Shown here piece by piece: positions 51,601 to 64,000 of a stretch of DNA of 64,000 bases. A model generated the notes under the pieces. The model worked only from the letters and a program-made list of their open reading frames with translations. It searched no databases and was not told the origin of the DNA. The first letter of the stretch is position 1. Every line of letters begins with the position of its first letter. A program made the position numbers and the translations under genes. Source of the stretch: Mycteria americana (Eukaryota; Chordata; Aves; Ciconiiformes; Ciconiidae); contig NC_134373.1 in the NCBI RefSeq assembly GCF_035582795.1, positions 42,577,173 through 42,641,172 on the forward strand, given 5' to 3'.

Positions 51601-53741
51601 TCAGTCATGGCTAGGCTACTACCAGAAGGGGCTGCTTCCAGATACTTTGTTAACTTTCCAAGAAATTCAGTCTTAGGCTGAAACATAGAAAACAGCAAAG
51701 TAACCCTTGATCTCAAGCCAAACCATATTCCAACCCACACCAGGCACGATTGCTCAGTTTACCTGAGCAGCAAAAGAGGAAAGAGTTCATTCTAAACCAG
51801 TACCATTTTTGTTCTAGCTGCGTTCAGTATGTCTCATGATAACAAGTTATCTGCGTGAGGACTGTAACCAACTGTATTCTGTACAAAAGCAGGTAGGAAG
51901 CATTCTGCTTGCTGCATAGATGAAAGCCCAAGATTTCACCCTCCCAAACCAGAACAGAAAGCTCAAAACCCCTGGTGTAATCCACTCTGTGCTGAGCCCT
52001 GGCCAGGAGAGGAGGCCAAAGCTCAGCTTAGAGCAACACCTTGTGCTCCTTGTGCAAGCCAGGAGCGACCGTCCCTGCCCATCCACAGTCCTCTCTTACC
52101 CCCAGCACCAAACTATGCAGGGCACAGGTAAAGCCTGCCTTTGGCAACCACGTCTTGTCTGTAAGAGTAATGTTTTCTGTACGACAAAAATTGCTGGCTA
52201 TTTTTCAGGATATGTATTTAGAGAGAATTATTTATTCAAGTTACGTTGTCATATAGGTCTTTAAAACTACTTGTATACAATACCTCTGAACTTGGCAGGT
52301 ATGTGCATGGAAATAATGAGAGAAGACTTCTTTACTACCAGAACAGCATACGCAGGTCAATATAACTCCGTCAGAAAGGTGGCCCTTTCCATTTGCCATA
52401 TATTGCAAGGTTTAAGCAACTTAAGATTTGTTTATTGTTATTCTTACTATTATTAGATTGTTTTTCTTCATCACTTTGTCACTTCTTTTCCACTGCAGTC
52501 ACTGCTCTATTCATTCATTCACTTTAAAAAGAATAATAAAACCCCACGTAATCATTTATGCTCCCATCTTCAATACTGAGCAACAACAGCCTGCTTAGAC
52601 TTCAACGTGATTCAGGACATCAGCACTGCTCAGAAAGAAAAGATATATCCTAAAGCCTATTTAACTCCAGACCATAGCTCTGTCCCTGGTTGGGACCCAG
52701 GTCTCTTGGCACTCTGACAGCGGAGTAGCCAAAAACCTAAGTAGCTACCCAGAGAAGGAAGACTGATTTCATAGCAGGAAGGTTACATTAGCCCATCCTC
52801 TACCTCCCTTTCACACAACAGGTATTCATCAAGAACTGAAGCCTCAACTTGAAAAAAGACCGAGTCCTCAGTCCTCTGCAACTTTCAGCGAGAATTGAGG
52901 TCAACGCGCATTGCACATGAGGCTATGTACCTCCTTAACAAGTTCCCAGGAACTTGACAAAGTTCTTGACAAAGCAAAAGGAGAACAAATAGGCACAGTG
53001 ATGGCTGCAGGGCCATATGCTGCCATATGCCACGTGTATTCAAGGAATGATGCTTTCATTTTTAAAAAAAAAACCCAGACAACCTATTCCTTGCAGATGC
53101 AGTTCACTCCAAGACCCAACATAAACCATCTCACTGGTCCAGGCGCATCCTGCAGTCCCTCTGCACAGGATTAGCCTCTACACAAGCTAGTCATAGTATC
53201 TGTATCGTTCCCACCACCTGAAAATGTAGCTTAACTCACCGAGGTTACTACTGTAAGTATGCCATAAAGACAGGTGCTATAGAGGATAAGTACTGACATA
53301 TTTTTACAAGAAAACAGGAACCAAAACTTGTGGGCTTTAAAAAAACCCAGAATTTAAACAACAGTGGCCACTACTGTTGATCATAGTTGGTGCTCACCTG
53401 GTCTCAGTGCTCAGGGCAGGCAGCTAAATTTAATTACTGGGCAGGTGATGTAATTAACAGGCAAATACAAACCAGTGGGTATCTATTCATTTGGCATGAA
53501 AACATTGCTATGCTGCAGTCAAAGTCGGGGCCAGAAAAATCTGTGTGTGCGAGAACAACCACCCCAGTAAAATACTGCAGAGAGGTCCTACCCTAAGCAC
53601 TGGAGTGAGAGTTCTGTGGGAGCTGAAGGCAGGAGGAGCAACCCTTTGCACTAATGAAACCAAAGGGGTTATTCCCACGTGTAAAGGCTTTGCAGAATGA
53701 GGTGCAGAGATTACATTGGAAGCACAGCCCCTATTTTGCTT

Positions 53742-53780
53742 TTAATATCCTCTAGAATTATTAATATCCCTCTAGAATTA
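53742..53780. repeat. Recent 19/20-bp tandem duplication
   Basis: TTAATATCCTCTAGAATTA (53742-53760) is followed directly by TTAATATCCCTCTAGAATTA (53761-53780). The copies are identical except for one extra C. Confidence 0.92.
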
Positions 53781-56052
53781 CAAAATCTGTTATAGCTGTT
53801 GTAATGTTAAATAACAAGGTCCAGCAGAGCTGTAGGAAAGCATTTTAGTAGGACTTTTTCACAAATTCACATCTAAGAGACAATGTGACTGTGCCATTGA
53901 AAGTCCAAACAGGACAAGGTTCAGTTCCCAACCAAATTATTTTCTTGCTGAATAACTGACAAACACACAAGCCAGCTGCATAACCATTTTGCATTGAGTT
54001 GTGATTTCAGACTTAAATGCTCAGTAATTATTTCCTTCTATATGTTTGGTAAATTTATTTAAGACAACTCATTAGGTGTCTCAGCAATTTGGAAATTACT
54101 AGGTAGTCAGAACACGTTTTTTCTTTGTGAATACTAATTATTAGAAAATAGGGCAATTGTTCTAACATTTCTTTTCATGATCTCTTTTTTTCCCCTAAAT
54201 TTAAAATCTTGCAGTCACATCTCCTTTCTCAAGCTGACTTCAGTTCAGCACAGATTGTGTTTTTACATCTAAGAAATTTGGTTTAAAAAAAAGTACTAGT
54301 AATATATACATTTACTGCCAAAACACTACATCTTTTCCTGTAATGTTCAAATGAACATGCAAGATGTACAAGATTTTGCCTGACACGCATTACAGGTATA
54401 CATTCACTAGGTGTTACACATGGAAAAGGTCTACAGTTTAAAGACCTATGTAGACTACAAAAGAAGCCTGAGATAGCAGTCATTAGAACAACTAACGTAT
54501 TCAAACTTTTCCTTTTCACATTTTGGCAGATGTAATTTCTTATGTTATAAATAACTGCAAACTCAAATGTTGTTTTGCCTTTGCCTTTGTCGGAACCGCA
54601 AATGCTAATTGGTCAAGACAAAGCTTAGATGTTTTAGTAGCAAAAAGGACAGCCTAAACTACTTGAAGTACAAAAATGGACAGAATGTTTCACTAGTTTG
54701 TCCATGAGTGTTTCCATTCTCCTGACCATAAAAATGCATTTACACATTAGTATTAGTAATAAGTAAGTTGTTAAATGCATCATGGCACTAGTCAAACTGC
54801 TCCAGCTATCTCACCTCTGCTGGCAACAACTACATAAAACAGCCGAGGGTACCAAAAGTTACCCCGTCCCCTTCACAAGAACAGTTCTTAGCTGCTCTAT
54901 CATTTTGGCCTGTTATTCAGCAAAGCAATTAAGCACATGCCTACATCCATCCTCTTACTCAGCAAAGCACATCAGGTTCCTCTGACTACTGCCGTGAAAC
55001 CTAAGTCCCTGCAAGCACCTGCACCAGGACTGAGCCGAGTTGTGTCCCAGCACTGCCTCGCTGGGAGTTACAACCCATCCTGGGAAACAGCAGTAAGTCC
55101 TAGTACGAGTCCCTCCAGCCACTGGTTAACTGTGGTTAAATTATTTGGCTCCAGGGCAAGCCTTGGCCAGGTCTCCCTTGCCACTAAGCCTTGGAGCACT
55201 CTGTCCCAAGGAAAGAAACAAAGATTGTCTCTAGGACATCTCTAACCTGAAATATTCACATCGGGGGGCTGCCACAATCTGCAATGTGTCTGCCTATGGC
55301 ATTCACAGTAGAACTGGACAACGATAGACATGAATATCTGCTTATCCTTTTTCTATGCCTCCCTCCAAATTAATCATTTTTATTTTGGGGTGAGGATTTT
55401 TCTCCCCCTCCAAAAAAGAGTTTAAATTCAGATCTTCCCACACAAAGTAACACCCAAAGCACTTTTTCTGCAATCTCCAAGAAAACTGAAAGGTGAAGAT
55501 CACAGCCAGATAGGTAGCTACAGGCTCAGATTGTTTTTCTCCAAAAATGTGTCCAAACCATGAAATTTGAACAATACACAAACCTTTCAAACTCCATTTT
55601 TTTGTTCAACCATAAAAGAGCAAAGACCTGTCTGGGAATGCTCTGATCTATGTTTTATTCCAATTGCCTGTAGTCAGACATGTGATTGAATCAGCAGCTG
55701 AACACCTCTAGCCTGAATTTTGCTTCCATCTGCAGCTGGTCCCTCTTTTTCATGAAAGCCCATTCAGAAGACCCAGGAGAGAAAAAAGGTGTTTTTTTCA
55801 GTGATAAAAGGCACCAAACTAAAGCTGCAACAGTATAGAGACACTGCTTTATTTTTTCTAATTACTTTGGCTCTTGAAAGCATTGAGTGATCTGGGGAAG
55901 TGACTACTATTGGGTTTTATGACACCTGATAATACTACACCAGCTAATAAAATTGCGCCTGTTATCCTAAATGAACTCTTCTGGAAAGATGATGCTTTGC
56001 GTCTGTCCCCGATAAGACGTTAGGAAGTCAAGAATGTTCCGTAAGTCTTCAG

Positions 56053-56108
56053 AAAAAAAAAAAAAAAAAAAAAGGAAAAAAAGAAAAAAAAAAGAAAAGA
56101 AAAAAAAG
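56053..56108. repeat. Poly-A / A-rich tract
   Basis: A run of about 21 A is followed by A tracts broken by single or double G, about 180 bp from the candidate cassette exon and on its downstream side in CACNB4 sense. Confidence 0.9.
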
Positions 56109-56290
56109 ACAAATATTGCCCCCAAACTAAACTTAATCATACTGCCAACTACACAAGCATCTGTGTTTACCATATGTGGTCTACCACAACGTTTCCTCAG
56201 GCATACAGCATAAAGCCTTCAGCCAGGAAGTCCTGAAATAATGTGGTGTATTTCTAAGTCACTGCCTAGGCCCCCAGCCTCTCCCCCTAC

Positions 56291-56338
56291 CTCCTCTGCA
56301 TTTTTCTCGGAGATCTCTTTTGCTCCAAGTGCAGCGTC
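56291..56338 (-). CDS. Candidate 48-nt in-frame cassette exon in the intron upstream of CACNB4 exon 3
   Basis: On the minus strand, TGTGTCTCTCCGCTCCAG (a pyrimidine-rich tract ending in AG) precedes a 48-nt block followed by GTAGGGGG, a usable donor. A branch-point-like TACTCAG lies about 40 nt upstream, with no other AG in between. The block has no stop in phase 0 and would encode DAALGAKEISEKNAEE. It starts and ends in phase 0, as the exon 2 to exon 3 junction does, so inclusion would keep the CACNB4 frame. I do not recognise this peptide from any described beta-4 isoform. It could equally be an exon of an antisense-free noncoding transcript or a chance splice-like sequence. Confidence 0.35.
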
Positions 56339-59300
56339 CTGGAGCGGAGAGACACACAGGACAAATAAACAACAGGTCTGAGTATTACAGATGCTTTCCT
56401 ATGCTGGCTGTGACGGAGCATTCTTGCTGACATGGGTGGACCCCCTTTTTTTTAAACCACACCTACATCTTCCTTTTTACAACATCACGGACATTTAACT
56501 TGACAACCTGGAAGAGCATTAGCTCCCGTTTCTCCTCTTACTTCACTCTGTTCAAGTTTATCCCCATTTCTCTTTTGTCTTCACCTAGCTTAGCTTTGTC
56601 TTCTCTCCCTGGTGCACTCATACCACCTTGTTGCCTTTGTGAAAACCAGACTGTCCTGTGCCCAGCTGTGCCGGCTCGCGCCCTGTCCTGAGACTGCTCT
56701 CAGATATACATACTTATTTTACCTTTGGATAGAGGCCATCACGGGTTTTTGGCACATCTATAAACCAGCATTTATTCTTTTATCATGAGCTGAATAATGA
56801 GTATGTTATCATCGTCATGGGTTTAGGACCATTGAAGGGTATGTTTCTGAAATCAGGCATAGGAAGCATCAGCCCCAAAATCACACCTTGGGACTTCACA
56901 GGGGCAATGAAGCACCTGGCCATAACATCAATGTCATTTGCCTGTTTTTTTTAATGACAACATAAGTTTGTAGATAGACCAGCAACAATGCTTCTGTAGC
57001 GATGAACTCTGGAGAGCATCACTACTGTTTTATTTGCCTCTACAGGATTTCTGTAAGACACTAGTTTTCAGATCTTTATAAAAAGCCCCCAGGGGAGTAA
57101 CAACAAAACATACTAGTCACCGCTTTAAAAATACCCCACCCTGGCCTGTTTTGCCTGAGTAAGTAGCACAAAATTTTGCTCCAGAACTCTGTATCTAGCC
57201 ACAAGGGCAGCAACACCAACCACCTGACACCGGAGCCACTAACAGGACTGAAGGACGTACACACGCCATGGGACGAGAGACTTCCCGCTTGTGCTAGAAC
57301 AAGCGAGTGTTTTTAAAGCAACACAGTTGTTATTACCTAGCTTACATTTGCCAAGCAGATAGATTAAAAAAAAACCCCACAATCTAAATACAGTAACAGG
57401 CATGTGAGATGTTTAAACATAGTATTTCCCATCAATCTACTAGGCTACTAATCCAGCTTGAAGCTTTCTGAAATACCAATACACAAAAGTAAGTACAGCT
57501 GAGAGAAGCCACAAATGTCATCTTACATTTAAGAGCCAGTTTTCACCTCCCACAGATGACTCCCAGGCAGACCCACCTCCCCTCCCTCCCTAACTGGCCT
57601 TCAGCAATCTCTTACAGTTCACCAAAGTTCACCAGTTTGATGTCACCGTCGCAATTTTGTCCTTCCTTCCTTGCATCTCTTCCCTTCTCCCCCCCTCCAC
57701 CTTACCTACCTTCCACTGGATGAAGTTTACTCTGTGCAGAAGACCAGAATAAGCCCATACAACACTTCAAGCCTCAAAACCTAACCTGTGTGAGGTTTAT
57801 ACATGGATAAGCCTTTGCCAACCTTTTGCCAAGGATGACTTTCATTCAGTTAGTGGCACAAATCAAGCTAGGAGTTCTGGACACAGCAGATTTTTATCTA
57901 GAAGCCTTGTTTTTACAGACAAGGAAAGAAGTATGTATTCGAATTTAAGTTTCTGATTACTTAATAAGTGAAAAAGAACTATCAAACACTCCTCAAACTG
58001 CTCCCTGGAACAAAAAAGCCATGAAAAGTTAAAGTATTTGAAATTTATTTTCTACCTCTGCCTCTATTTTTCTTCTGGTGAACAGACTGCGATCTGTTTC
58101 TGAAAAGCTAATTCACAGAGAGAGCTGGAAGTGACCAAGCAGAAGCTTGTTACTTATGCCTGAGGATGGCTGGTATTTCTGCTGATCCCTTTAGAGAAAG
58201 GAAAAAATGAGAGCGCTCAGATACAACAGTAAGTTTATTTTCCTGGAGTGCTGTTCAGCAGCATGTGGACATCTGACATTCATTTTTCTCAGGATGTGCT
58301 GTGACCTCCGGTTTTTATTTCACAGATTATGTGCATAAGGGACCTTATTTCAGTAAATGGGACCAGAGTGCAGAAGTTGATGGCACAGAAACAAAGTAGG
58401 TAGGGTGAGCCAGATTGCCACTGTCTTCAAATTGCTGCCCTCACAATATGGTTTGCACGGAGGAGACTCACAGAATTACACTGCCAAGTGGCTGAGAGGC
58501 AACAACTGGAGCGAGGACACTCGCCATCACCTCCCTCCTTGTCATCTCTTCTGCACAACACGCTTACGCTGACTTGGCATTACTGGAAAGGGTAAGGAGT
58601 GTCAAATGAAGGATCTCAGTAATTCTTTTCTCCCATTCATTGGCTAGAATGGTTTTTCTCAACTGTCCAAAAAACAGTACATCTCTCTTTGGGTTGCAAA
58701 CACACACAGAAGACTTCAGCCCCCAAAACAGGAATGCTCAATACAATAATCTTCCAAGTATTATAAATGTGAGGAAAGAAGTGGAATTTTCCTTGAGACT
58801 TCATTGCCAAGAAGATCCTAGCCACCTGTCTGTTTTCACTGCATGCTTTTCCTAATTCAAACCGTTAAATTAAAGAATATACATCTTTTTAAGGATTTTT
58901 ATGATTACAGTGTCCCAATTTTCTTCTAGCGTGGTGTCACCACTTCCCACACCATCAGGTTTTACATAACCAAAATAACCCTGAATAGTTCTTTTTATTT
59001 TTTAAACAGAAGCGGTTTAGAATACGCTGAACTGTCTCACAATTTGACCCAAAGCTGATTTGGTAAAACTACACACTCACCAACAGCGCTCAAGCAGATG
59101 GGTGGTTGGCTTTGCAATTTACCCACTAGTTTGTAGGACGCACACGAGCCCCGCAGGTCCGCAGGGTACCAGGTATTCCAGCTCTGTACCAGGTCCCCAT
59201 CCCACAGAAGTCAAATTCCAGATAACACATGCTTTGTAATCCTTCACTGAAGAAACCTGGTGGGCAGCCAAACTCCATTTATTTCACAGAGGACTGCAGC

Positions 59301-60499
59301 TCTCTGCTGTGACAAGTTATATTTAGGTGGCAATGACTTCCTCTGAAGTCATCCCATCCGCTTCGCTTCTGCCCACCTCTCACAGGTTTTGCTAAGGGTC
59401 TCACCAGGGCACAAAAAACCAAAACAGACTTACATCTTCAATGTAATTATAGGAAAATTACTTTGTTTAAAATATTCACGCTGTGTAGTGAATGGAAAAG
59501 AATTGTGACATGCTGTTACGGTGCTGTTGAAATGAATTTCATGCTGCTTAAATTTAAGCCAAGCAACTGATAGGGTTTGGGCTAAGGTTTAGTATGTTGT
59601 GTCGTATTGTGTTTTTAATTAGCTTCTTCCTTCCAAAAGCTCCCAAACTCAGAGGCTTAGAAACAGCTTTAAACACTAATAAATGAGGCTTACAAACAGA
59701 GCATTTAACTTTTTTTTCTCTTTTTACATTTTCCACTTTCTTTTTTCTTTCAGGAACCATCTTTCATCTGCCATGATCTCTTATTATTTTTCTTGCTGCA
59801 AGGACCAAATTCTGAAGTCACACGACTGCTGAACTCACAATAAGCTATTATATACTGCTAGAAATATCTTAGTAAGAAAAAGTCCTAATTTTCTAAGTAC
59901 TATGCACTCTGTAAATAGCAACTCCTTTCCCCAAAACCTTGCAATCTAAAAACTGTACGTGCTGAGAGCAAAATACAAGTGAAAGGGCATCTTGCTATCA
60001 CCTACTGAGGTAATATTTGAGCGGCACTTTATGGAACTTAATTGCCGTAATCAATCCAGGACTCCAAGGACTTTCGGGGACCTCAGGGTTGTTACAGTCT
60101 GTACTTTGCTGCCCACTAGCTGGCTGGGACTTCACAGTGATAGGGCTGGAAATTCAGTGTGCCCAATTACAGCAATTCTGACCTATTCCCGCAGCTCTGA
60201 GAGCGCTGCTGAGTAGCGATGGAGCACAGGTACCCCAAACAAACTAGGGTTTTTTTATCACTACTACATAAAATGGGGGAAAAAAATCCCCACCAATAAT
60301 ATTTGTTGAGTGCTACCATATCTGTTCTGATTTGGATATTAGTTCACATCTTGAAAAAACACACCAGTGTTTTGAGAGGTACTTGTTGTTATCATGTATT
60401 CTCAGGTAGTTTGTAAGAAGGACCAACAAAACACAGGACAAACAAACAACAGTTTATTTAGGGGCGATTAGAAGCAGGAACAAACAAATATCAAAGATT

Positions 60500-60513
60500 A
60501 AAAAAAAAAAAAA
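60500..60513. repeat. Poly-A tract
   Basis: About fourteen consecutive A on the plus strand. Confidence 0.8.
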
Positions 60514-61272
60514 TCTTGGGATGCCACTAGCTAAATAGTCCCTGCATATATTCACTGCTGGGATAAATGGGAGGTACTAAGGTATGCTAGGCAGAAATGC
60601 AAATCCAGAAAGAGGGAACAGCCAAAACCTTAGTCTACATCCAAAGTCCAGACACTGCAAATATTTTTTTCAGTACATAGCGTGGTCTGAACATATTTTC
60701 TCCAATCCTGATGAATACCACGAGCTTGTGACAAACTATCTCAATTTTACATAGCGCAATGGTATTTGACAGTTATTTAAGAGAGTTAAAAATTAGAAAC
60801 TCAAAGACAAAATCCTTTTTCTTTTTTTTAATAACTGCCTCTGGTATTATCTCAAAATGGATTCTTAATTAAATGGCTTAGGAGAAACAATAGTTTAATA
60901 TTCCTTCTTACTAGCATCCAGTAAGCATTCCAACTAAGAAAAAAATCCTTTAGGAATCTCACTATCATACCCACAACCTCTGATTTGGCAAAAGCAGTAA
61001 CAGAGAACGACGCTGAAGATCTCATTCTGTGCAAAAAGCTCCTTCTCCATCAAAATTCTCACATGCATCAGTAACACAAATCTACAGAAGCAGCAAACAG
61101 GACAACTTTAAGCACCTGGATATTGTTCTTTTCTGAAAGAAGAAGGAAAAAAAAAAAAGCAAGCCTCGTCAGGAGTGGAATCTGTCAAAAGCTTGACAAG
61201 ATTTAAACCCCTTACTTTGGTCTAAAGCTTTAGTCATTGTTTTGGGATATTCCAGAAGAGGTACATCTGCTT

Positions 61273-61288
61273 AAAAAAAAAAAAAAAA
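61273..61288. repeat. Poly-A tract
   Basis: About sixteen consecutive A on the plus strand. Confidence 0.85.
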
Positions 61289-62394
61289 CAATCACTGCTG
61301 TCAAGGGTTCTGCTAGTGCCCTACAAATCTGCACTGAAATGTAACCAAAAAGGCAGGGAATAGGTATGATGCTAGAGTGAAGTGAAAGCCTGGTCACAGC
61401 TACAGAAAAATATCCAGCAGAAAAAAAGAAAAATGTTCAAAGATCATCAACTGGAATATGAAAATGACAAGTACGGAACTAAAGTCCAGAAGATGGAAGA
61501 TGGCTGCTTCCTCACAACCGCCCTTATGTTGCTATTACTCTGAGTCAGTTCCCATTGGGTAGGTAAGCATCTCACTGAAGTCGGATGCAAAACCATTCCT
61601 TGCACTTCCAAAGAAAGAGAAGGATGAGGGGAAAGATGTAAATCAAAAGCCAGGCAGCTGAACTTTAGGAACTTCCCAAATTCCCCTTCTGCTCTGGGCT
61701 AAAAAAAGGGAAACCTGCAGGGCTCGATTTTTGGGTAGACACACTGCTCGTGCTGGACAGACAAGCCCTCAACTTACATTGCAGCTGTTATAATAAAATA
61801 TTTCAATGTCACGATAACATGATGCTGATCTAAACATATACATAAACAATACCCGTATTTACCTCCTATAACAGAAGAGATTTGAGGATGAACATACACT
61901 CAGGCATAGCTTATATAAGTATTAATGCATTCATGGCACCCCTTGCAGGAGACAGATCACCAAGAGATCTCCATGCTCGAGAATAAATCACTGCAAGTCC
62001 AAGTGCCCTGGGCTGCCGGCAGGAAGGAAAGGCTTGTATTAAGCTCACATTTTTTTTGCTGCATTTTAGCATTAACTAAATGTTTCGTATTTCATTCTTT
62101 ACATGCATTTGCAGAGAGTTTTCCATGCCAGGAGCTCGCTCCCTCAAAGCTACAGGGTTGAATGCTCCTCTGGGATTAGGTCTGCGTTTGGCTGCAGCGG
62201 CTGCTCCGTATATCCTACTTTCAGCAGCACAAAACCTGCAGGAGAACTCAATTACTAAAGAGTTCTCCCCCAGTCCGTTTTGTAAATCCTCTTGTGTGCT
62301 ATTAGCTCCATGCAGAGGGCACAGCATCGCTGTACTCTGTTGTTAAACCAGCGCTTCTTCCTGTGCCCGGCATCTCTCTCCCCAGCTTGGCAGC

Positions 62395-62640
62395 AGGTGG
62401 GAAGGCTGTGGAGACAGCAAACAGCGCGGAGGAGGAGCGCACGGGGAGGAGGAGGCCTCACGCTGCGCTCCAGCAACCTCTTCCAACCCGCACAGCCACA
62501 GAACCAATGGGCCCCCCGGGGAGAACGGCCAGTCCTCCCCGCCCAAGGGACGAGCCAGCACAGCACCGTCTTTGGAGAAAGAGGCTGCCAGTGGCAACTG
62601 GGGGTGGCAGAGGCCGTATATGCCCCAGTTCTCCCTCAGC
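62395..62640. promoter_or_regulatory. Weak CpG-rich cluster, possible alternative promoter or enhancer
   Basis: The G+C and CpG content rises clearly above the surrounding AT-rich intron (a dozen or more CpGs between about 62425 and 62580). A CCAAT box is present in ACCAATGGG near 62501. It is far weaker than the island at 300-1060. No known CACNB4 first exon follows it on the minus strand, so any promoter role is speculative. Confidence 0.25.
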
Positions 62641-64000
62641 CTTACGGAAGCACGAGCAATAAGTGCAGCCAAGCCTTTCTGAGACACGGCCAGGGAGGGG
62701 CCACTGCGCTTGCTCCGTCCCCAGCCAGCGCAGGCTGTACTTTCCTGTATGGATGGAGGAGCTGAGCACCTCCACGTGGGGTACCCACGCTCGCCCTCCA
62801 TCCCACTGAGGATTTACATGACCCTTCTGCTCAGAGTGATCTCCTAAAGGAGGATTTTTACCCAGCTCTACCAGCAATGCACAGCAGAATGAAAAGTGCA
62901 AAATCCCAGATGCTCGCCTCTCTGCCCTCTCCTTGGAGGCCATTTCATGTACCTCCTCTCCAGAAACAGGGCCTGGAAGTCCTGGGCTCCTATTAAGTTC
63001 CTACTCCACTGCACATCTTTTCAGGGCATACTATGGGCAGGGAACTGCAGAGCGAGCACACTGTCATCACAGGCACAGCCAGGATTCAAGCTGTTTCTTG
63101 CTGACATTTGTATCTGTAACGCTCTTGAGCTGCAGTCCTGCTGCCCTAGCACAGCCCCTTCCATATCTCTCTATACAGCAGCTCTTCTGTCGGTCTCAAA
63201 GTTGGGAAAGAGCTGTGCAAGCCACACTACTGAAACACGAATAAATTACCAAATTAGTAAGAGGCACCAAATAAGTGAGAGGCAAAAAAAACTGCTGAGC
63301 CTTAGGGAGGAACGACTCCTCTTCCTCCCCCTGGCCCATCATCCCAAAGCAGCGACCAGCGGGGTGCTGCTCGTGCAGCTTGGCCAACTCCCCCCGATCT
63401 GACAGGAAGAACGATAACAGCAGCTGCTGAACGAGAGAAAACCGGAGAAGAGCAGGATCTGGCTTGGTCCCCCTGGCAGCCGTAGCTCCTCTCCAGCAGA
63501 TCCTCTCGCAGCCAGGCTCTGTGTCAGCAGCACTGTTGCAATTCAGAGCAAAGGCAGAGAGGGACTTGCTCTAGGAGAAAGGAGCAAAATAAAATGAACG
63601 CAAAAAAACCCACAAACGCCTCTAGGATCTCCGGAGGCTGCAGCACGTATCCAGCCAGGCAGGCAGGCAGCCACTTGGGAAACCACTTTGCTGATATCCT
63701 TCCTGAAACAGTTTGATGGGGGAAAGCTGGTTAATCTTCCAGCTGCTGGGAAGTAGCTTTTTTTTATTTTTGTAAGTAATGTAGCAACTGCAGTTGGGTT
63801 AAGAGGCAATACAACCGAAGGGAGGAATTATTTAATGGCTGGAAGAAATGAGCAGGAATCAGGACTTTTGGGCTGCACTTCCCTGAAATACATTAGTCTA
63901 GCTCCACTGAAACCTAGGCTCTCATTTGGGTTTTATCCCTCAGTTCAGTCCTAGCCCCAAATTTCAGAGTTAATGGGCATATGTAATTTCTATTTAGTCC

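Noticed and set aside
59550-59790. GGAACCATC near 59755, checked as a possible CACNB4 exon 2
   Set aside because: On the minus strand the frame that would give Asp-Gly-Ser meets a stop at once and the flanks do not match the beta-4 N-terminus.
62255-62943. Overlapping frames of 100-160 codons on both strands near 62.5 kb
   Set aside because: They lie in GC-raised sequence, overlap each other on both strands, and match no protein I know.

Overview
The window is ordinary vertebrate nuclear DNA, almost certainly from a bird. The evidence is long introns with canonical GT-AG splice sites, coding exons almost identical to vertebrate CACNB4 and ARL5A, a decayed CR1 LINE, and two copies of an LTR type that I know as abundant in neoavian genomes. 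Nothing here is bacterial or plasmid-like. No operon, CRISPR array or rRNA gene is visible.

Layout from left to right. Positions 1-665 hold the 5' end of ARL5A on the minus strand: coding exon 1 at 620-665 and the start of intron 1 below it. Its CpG-island promoter spans about 300-1060. Positions 1061-6297 are intergenic and carry two LTRs of one family in opposite orientation (1414-2736 plus, 4795-5911 minus). The first LTR contains a six-copy 38-bp minisatellite that is single-copy in the second. From about 6300 to 14129 lies the probable long 3' UTR of CACNB4. From 14130 to 44145 are twelve consecutive coding exons of CACNB4 on the minus strand, encoding the voltage-gated calcium channel beta-4 subunit. 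By the usual 14-exon beta-subunit scheme these are exons 3-14. They join without a frame break into 471 codons plus a stop, and the lengths are 120, 123, 131, 77, 20, 81, 59, 110, 152, 96, 186 and 261 nt. From 44146 to 64000 is the intron upstream of exon 3. The N-terminal exons (1 and 2) were not found and probably lie beyond the right edge.

The ARL5A-CACNB4 neighbourhood, both on the same strand with ARL5A downstream, matches the order I know from human chromosome 2q23. The two genes are not functionally coupled as far as I know. ARL5A is a trans-Golgi small GTPase and CACNB4 is a channel subunit.

No undescribed system is evident. The observations most worth checking are a well-formed 48-nt candidate cassette exon at 56291-56338 that would insert 16 residues in frame before exon 3, the immediate stop created by skipping the 59-nt exon 9, a perfect palindromic RFX-type X-box at 22344-22358, a strong hairpin in the presumed 3' UTR at 7807-7863, and the LTR minisatellite.
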